From NCBI GenBank assembly GCA_041490445.1, contig JBGPTF010000017.1, positions 1 through 64,000 of the forward strand: DNA of 64,000 bases, written 5' to 3'. This document shows, one piece after another, positions 61,763-64,000 of this stretch (position 1 is the stretch's first letter; every line of letters starts with the position of its first letter). The translations under genes and the position numbers were made by a program. Below the pieces are notes generated by a model. That model did not search any database. It had not been told where the DNA came from and was given only the letters and a program-made list of their open reading frames with translations. This DNA comes from JBGPTF01 sp041490445 (lineage in GTDB: Bacteria; Acidobacteriota; Terriglobia; Acidiferrales; UBA7541).

Positions 61763-62617
61763 CTATTTCAGTCTGAAAGTAACCTCGACCACCGCAGTGA
61801 TCGCGACGGGCTTCCCATCGGGGCCAGTGGCCGGCTTAAGTTTCCACTTTCGAACCTGTTCAACAGCACTCTCTTCTAATCCAAAGCCCGGCGTTTTGAG
61901 GACGCGGATGTTCGTGACACGACCCTCCTCTGTCACCGTAATTCGAAGAACTACAACCCCTGACACCTTTACTTGTATGGCTTCACCCGTATAAGTGGGT
62001 TGTGGACATTGTTCACATCGGGGAATGCCGTAACCGGCAGTTCCGGCGGGCGGGGCGCTTACCTTATTCAGCCACGTTGCAAATAACGTCTGCTGAGCAG
62101 GTGTCAAAGGTACCTTTTCCAAGAGCTTTGCGATTTGCTTCCCCTTTGGCGCTTCGAGACACCTTATTTCCAATTGCACCGCTCCTGAAATTGGCCAAAG
62201 GTCGGCGACAATAAACGAATCAGCACCCGTCTTCTTCTTCACCGACTTGGCAACAGCTTTCATATCCGATGGGAGTGAAGGAACGATGTTTGGACCGATG
62301 AGAGCATGACTCAGCGAGCGATCGGCCAGCTGAAACCCTCTGGCTGAATTTGTGAGAGCAACAAAAAGCTCTTGCTCCAGAACCTCCGCAATCTCCGGGT
62401 GGGTGCCATCGGGATCAGTGAATTCCAGAACTAAGACTTTCTTCCCGTGCGCCTTTGAAATTGCCTCCACCAATTTCGCTGCAATGTTTTCCATCTCTTG
62501 CTGCTGGGCGAAGAGCGGCGGCGCAGGTGCAAAAGCGGCGAGGAGCAAACATATGGAAGGGATCGAACGGACGCAAGAACGTCGCGTCAGAATTGCAGGG
62601 CGTCTTCTTGTTTTCAT
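61763..62617 (-). CDS. Secreted TonB-C-domain protein
   Basis: The 284-residue protein has a signal segment (SIPSICLLLAAFAPAPPLFA) and an N-terminal half with KKVLVLEFTDPDGTHPEIAEVLEQELFVALTNSARGFQLADR, like FlgO/CsgG-type proteins that assemble a functional class. The C-terminal part is a TonB C-terminal domain (AIQVKVSGVVVLRITVTEEGRVTNIRVLKTPGFGLEESAVEQVRKWKLKPATGPDGKPVAI). A CxxC (RCEQCPQP) joins the halves. The start is not certain because the ribosome site is weak. Confidence 0.75.
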   Translation of the reverse strand: MKTRRRPAILTRRSCVRSIPSICLLLAAFAPAPPLFAQQQEMENIAAKLVEAISKAHGKKVLVLEFTDPDGTHPEIAEVLEQELFVALTNSARGFQLADRSLSHALIGPNIVPSLPSDMKAVAKSVKKKTGADSFIVADLWPISGAVQLEIRCLEAPKGKQIAKLLEKVPLTPAQQTLFATWLNKVSAPPAGTAGYGIPRCEQCPQPTYTGEAIQVKVSGVVVLRITVTEEGRVTNIRVLKTPGFGLEESAVEQVRKWKLKPATGPDGKPVAITAVVEVTFRLK

Positions 62618-62667
62618 AGGCGGCAGTGATCGCCCAATGCTGTCGGGTGCCACGCTCTTGTAAGTCC

Positions 62668-63009
62668 TCAAAAACTTGCGAGGGCAGCGGCTTCGTCGTC
62701 AAAAGCAGGAATGGATTGCAGGAGGCGCGTCAGCTCAAGGACCTCCCGCACCCGGCCGGCGGGACGCAATAATTTCAGGCTCCCGCCCAGTCGCTGGAGC
62801 GACACAAACGACCGTACCAACACGGTAATCCCGGAGCTATCCACCTGCGGCACCCCGGAGAGATTCAGCAAGACTTTGCGCACGCCGGCATCCATCAAGT
62901 CGCGGAGCTGGTTCGCCAGAGTATCCGCGCTCAACCCGATCGTCACGCGACCTTGCAAATCCAGAATCGTGACGTTGTTTGATTCCCGGATGGTGATTTG
63001 CAAGCCCAC
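62668..63009 (-). CDS. STAS-domain anti-sigma-factor antagonist
   Basis: The 113-residue protein reads LQITIRESNNVTILDLQGRVTIG, then VLLNLSGVPQVDSSGITVLVRSF, the STAS/SpoIIAA fold with the phosphorylatable Ser in DSSG. It would bind an anti-sigma kinase that is not in view. The GTG start (VGLQITI) has GGAGG 5 nt upstream; the frame is open 12 codons further with less similarity. Confidence 0.88.
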   Translation of the reverse strand: MGLQITIRESNNVTILDLQGRVTIGLSADTLANQLRDLMDAGVRKVLLNLSGVPQVDSSGITVLVRSFVSLQRLGGSLKLLRPAGRVREVLELTRLLQSIPAFDDEAAALASF

Positions 63010-63338
63010 GGCCCCTCCGCTGCTTGAAACCCCGAGTGCGCGCATTATACGCCTGCGGATGGATGGAATCGTCTACCGACGTTGCGGCGGCTCGTTCGCG
63101 AAGAGTCAACCGCACACCCTACAGAGCATCCTGGCGTGAAGCAGGCCGTTTTGCAGGCGCCTCAATCAAATTCGTATGCGTTTAGCAAAGACACGGCGAA
63201 CAGGCAAGTGCAGCCGAGACGTACGACGTTCCTAGATTGGAACAACGTCCCGATTCTGGCTTCCTTTCCTTCGCTCCTGCTGATAGTAGTTAGATAGAAG
63301 CTGCGCGCGCCGCACCACTTAAGCGCCCTGGTGCCTCC

Positions 63339-64000
63339 GTGGAAGACTTGGAACGCGAGTTGCCCGAACTCTCCTCTGTAGCCCGCATGCAGGAGATCCA
63401 GGACAATCTTCGGCGGCTGGAGCGGCGCGATTGGTGGCTGTGGTGGGCTGCCATCGTCGTCATCCTCTTACTCACACTGGCAATCGTCACGCTTTCCCTG
63501 CCGGGATTGTTCCGAGAAACTGACCGCTTCTTCCAACTCAATCTGAGCCTTGCCGTGCGGGGGCTGGTTGGCTTGGTCCTGGTCTTTAACGTCTATACGA
63601 TCTACCAGCAAGTGCAGATCAAGCGGCTGCGCCAAGAAATGTCACAGCACATCGAGCTGATGACCCGCCTGAAACTCCGAGCTGAAGAGTTCCACAAACT
63701 GGCAACGCTGGATTCGCTCACCGGCTTGTACAACCGCCGGTTGGCGGAACAACGGCTGACGGGCGAAGTATCGCGCTCCCAACGCTACGGGCACCCGCTC
63801 ACAGTGATGATGTTTGATTTGAATGGTTTCAAGCAGATCAACGACCGCTACGGACACGCTGCCGGCGACCTGGTGCTGCGATCGTTTGCTGATCAATTGA
63901 GCAAGGCGATTCGAGCTTCCGACCTCGCCGTGCGGATGGGCGGCGACGAGTTCATGGTCTTACTTCCAGAGTGCCAGCCGGATCAGGCGCGAAGCTTGCT
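63339..64000 (+). CDS. GGDEF diguanylate cyclase, partial (3' end outside window)
   Basis: The frame has no stop before the window ends. An N-terminal coiled segment (VARMQEIQDNLRRLERRD) is followed by two membrane helices (WWLWWAAIVVILLLTLAIVTLSL and LAVRGLVGLVLVFNVYTIY), then a linker and a GGDEF domain: ATLDSLTGLYNRRLAEQRL, MMFDLNGFKQINDRYGHAAGD, and the active site MGGDEFMVLLP. It should make cyclic di-GMP. The start may be this GTG or an ATG 48 nt later; neither has a clear ribosome site. Confidence 0.9.
   Translation, partial: MEDLERELPELSSVARMQEIQDNLRRLERRDWWLWWAAIVVILLLTLAIVTLSLPGLFRETDRFFQLNLSLAVRGLVGLVLVFNVYTIYQQVQIKRLRQEMSQHIELMTRLKLRAEEFHKLATLDSLTGLYNRRLAEQRLTGEVSRSQRYGHPLTVMMFDLNGFKQINDRYGHAAGDLVLRSFADQLSKAIRASDLAVRMGGDEFMVLLPECQPDQARSL

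Noticed and set aside
63205..63260. Inverted repeat before the GGDEF gene (GACGTTCC and GGAACAACGTC)
   Set aside because: The arms are interrupted by a 2-base insertion and no promoter elements fit; support is too weak to list.

Overview
The window looks like a chromosomal segment from a GC-rich, Gram-negative soil-type bacterium, most likely an Acidobacteriota member. The evidence is gene content: a TonB/ExbB/triple-ExbD block, MglA, SYLF and YIP1 proteins, a bacterial-microcompartment locus of the planctomycete/acidobacterial kind, and many lipoproteins without close named homologues. This assignment is inference; I could not run a 16S search. The window starts inside a 16S rRNA gene and ends inside a GGDEF gene.

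Layout. 1-5.2 kb: the 3' part of 16S rRNA, a strong terminator where tRNA/23S genes would normally follow, a LiaF-like membrane protein, msrB, orphan secreted proteins, a GIY-YIG nuclease with a palindrome, and a lone tRNA-Ile. 5.4-14.2 kb: an oxygen-sensitive aromatic-degradation operon on the minus strand, read as Rrf2 regulator, odd amidohydrolase, BadH-like SDR, four subunits of an ATP-dependent (BzdNOPQ-type) benzoyl-CoA reductase, a dienoyl-CoA hydratase and the Fe-S repair protein RIC. A second Rrf2 regulator diverges from the first. 14.3-19.2 kb: RidA, an M1-like lipoprotein peptidase, a lipoprotein and a RelA/SpoT protein. 19.3-28.4 kb: tgt-yajC-secD-secF-tonB-exbB-exbD(x3)-TPR, with YIP1 just upstream. 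28.5-35.2 kb: two oligopeptide-type ABC ATPases around a methyltransferase, a MarR-led operon containing an SRPBCC gene broken by an amber codon, an MFS exporter and DUF2231. 35.3-43.8 kb: rpoD, dnaG, mutS2, a LOG-like protein and a PBP4-type carboxypeptidase. 44-52.8 kb: SYLF protein, radical SAM protein, pseudo-receiver, M20 amidohydrolase, ARPP-1 protein, folK, ruvB and ruvA. 53.1-59 kb: a secreted protein, a probable selenoprotein, and a compact microcompartment locus (one BMC-H, three BMC-P, class II aldolase) beside glutamate dehydrogenase. 59.2-64 kb: yvcK, TPR protein, mglA, TonB-C protein, STAS protein and a partial GGDEF protein.

The most unusual item is a glutamine-amidotransferase-like gene related to the C-terminal domain of CTP synthase. 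Its catalytic cysteine codon is TGA, the frame continues for 161 more codons with clear family homology, and a compact hairpin with a G-U-C apical loop lies 21 nt after the TGA, as expected for a bacterial SECIS element. The residues aligned with the catalytic His and Glu are both Gln, so the protein is unlikely to be a normal amidotransferase. Second in interest is the benzoyl-CoA reductase operon, which mixes Azoarcus-type reductase subunits with a Rhodopseudomonas-type dehydrogenase and an amidohydrolase lacking its usual metal ligands, behind a promoter overlapped by a palindrome.
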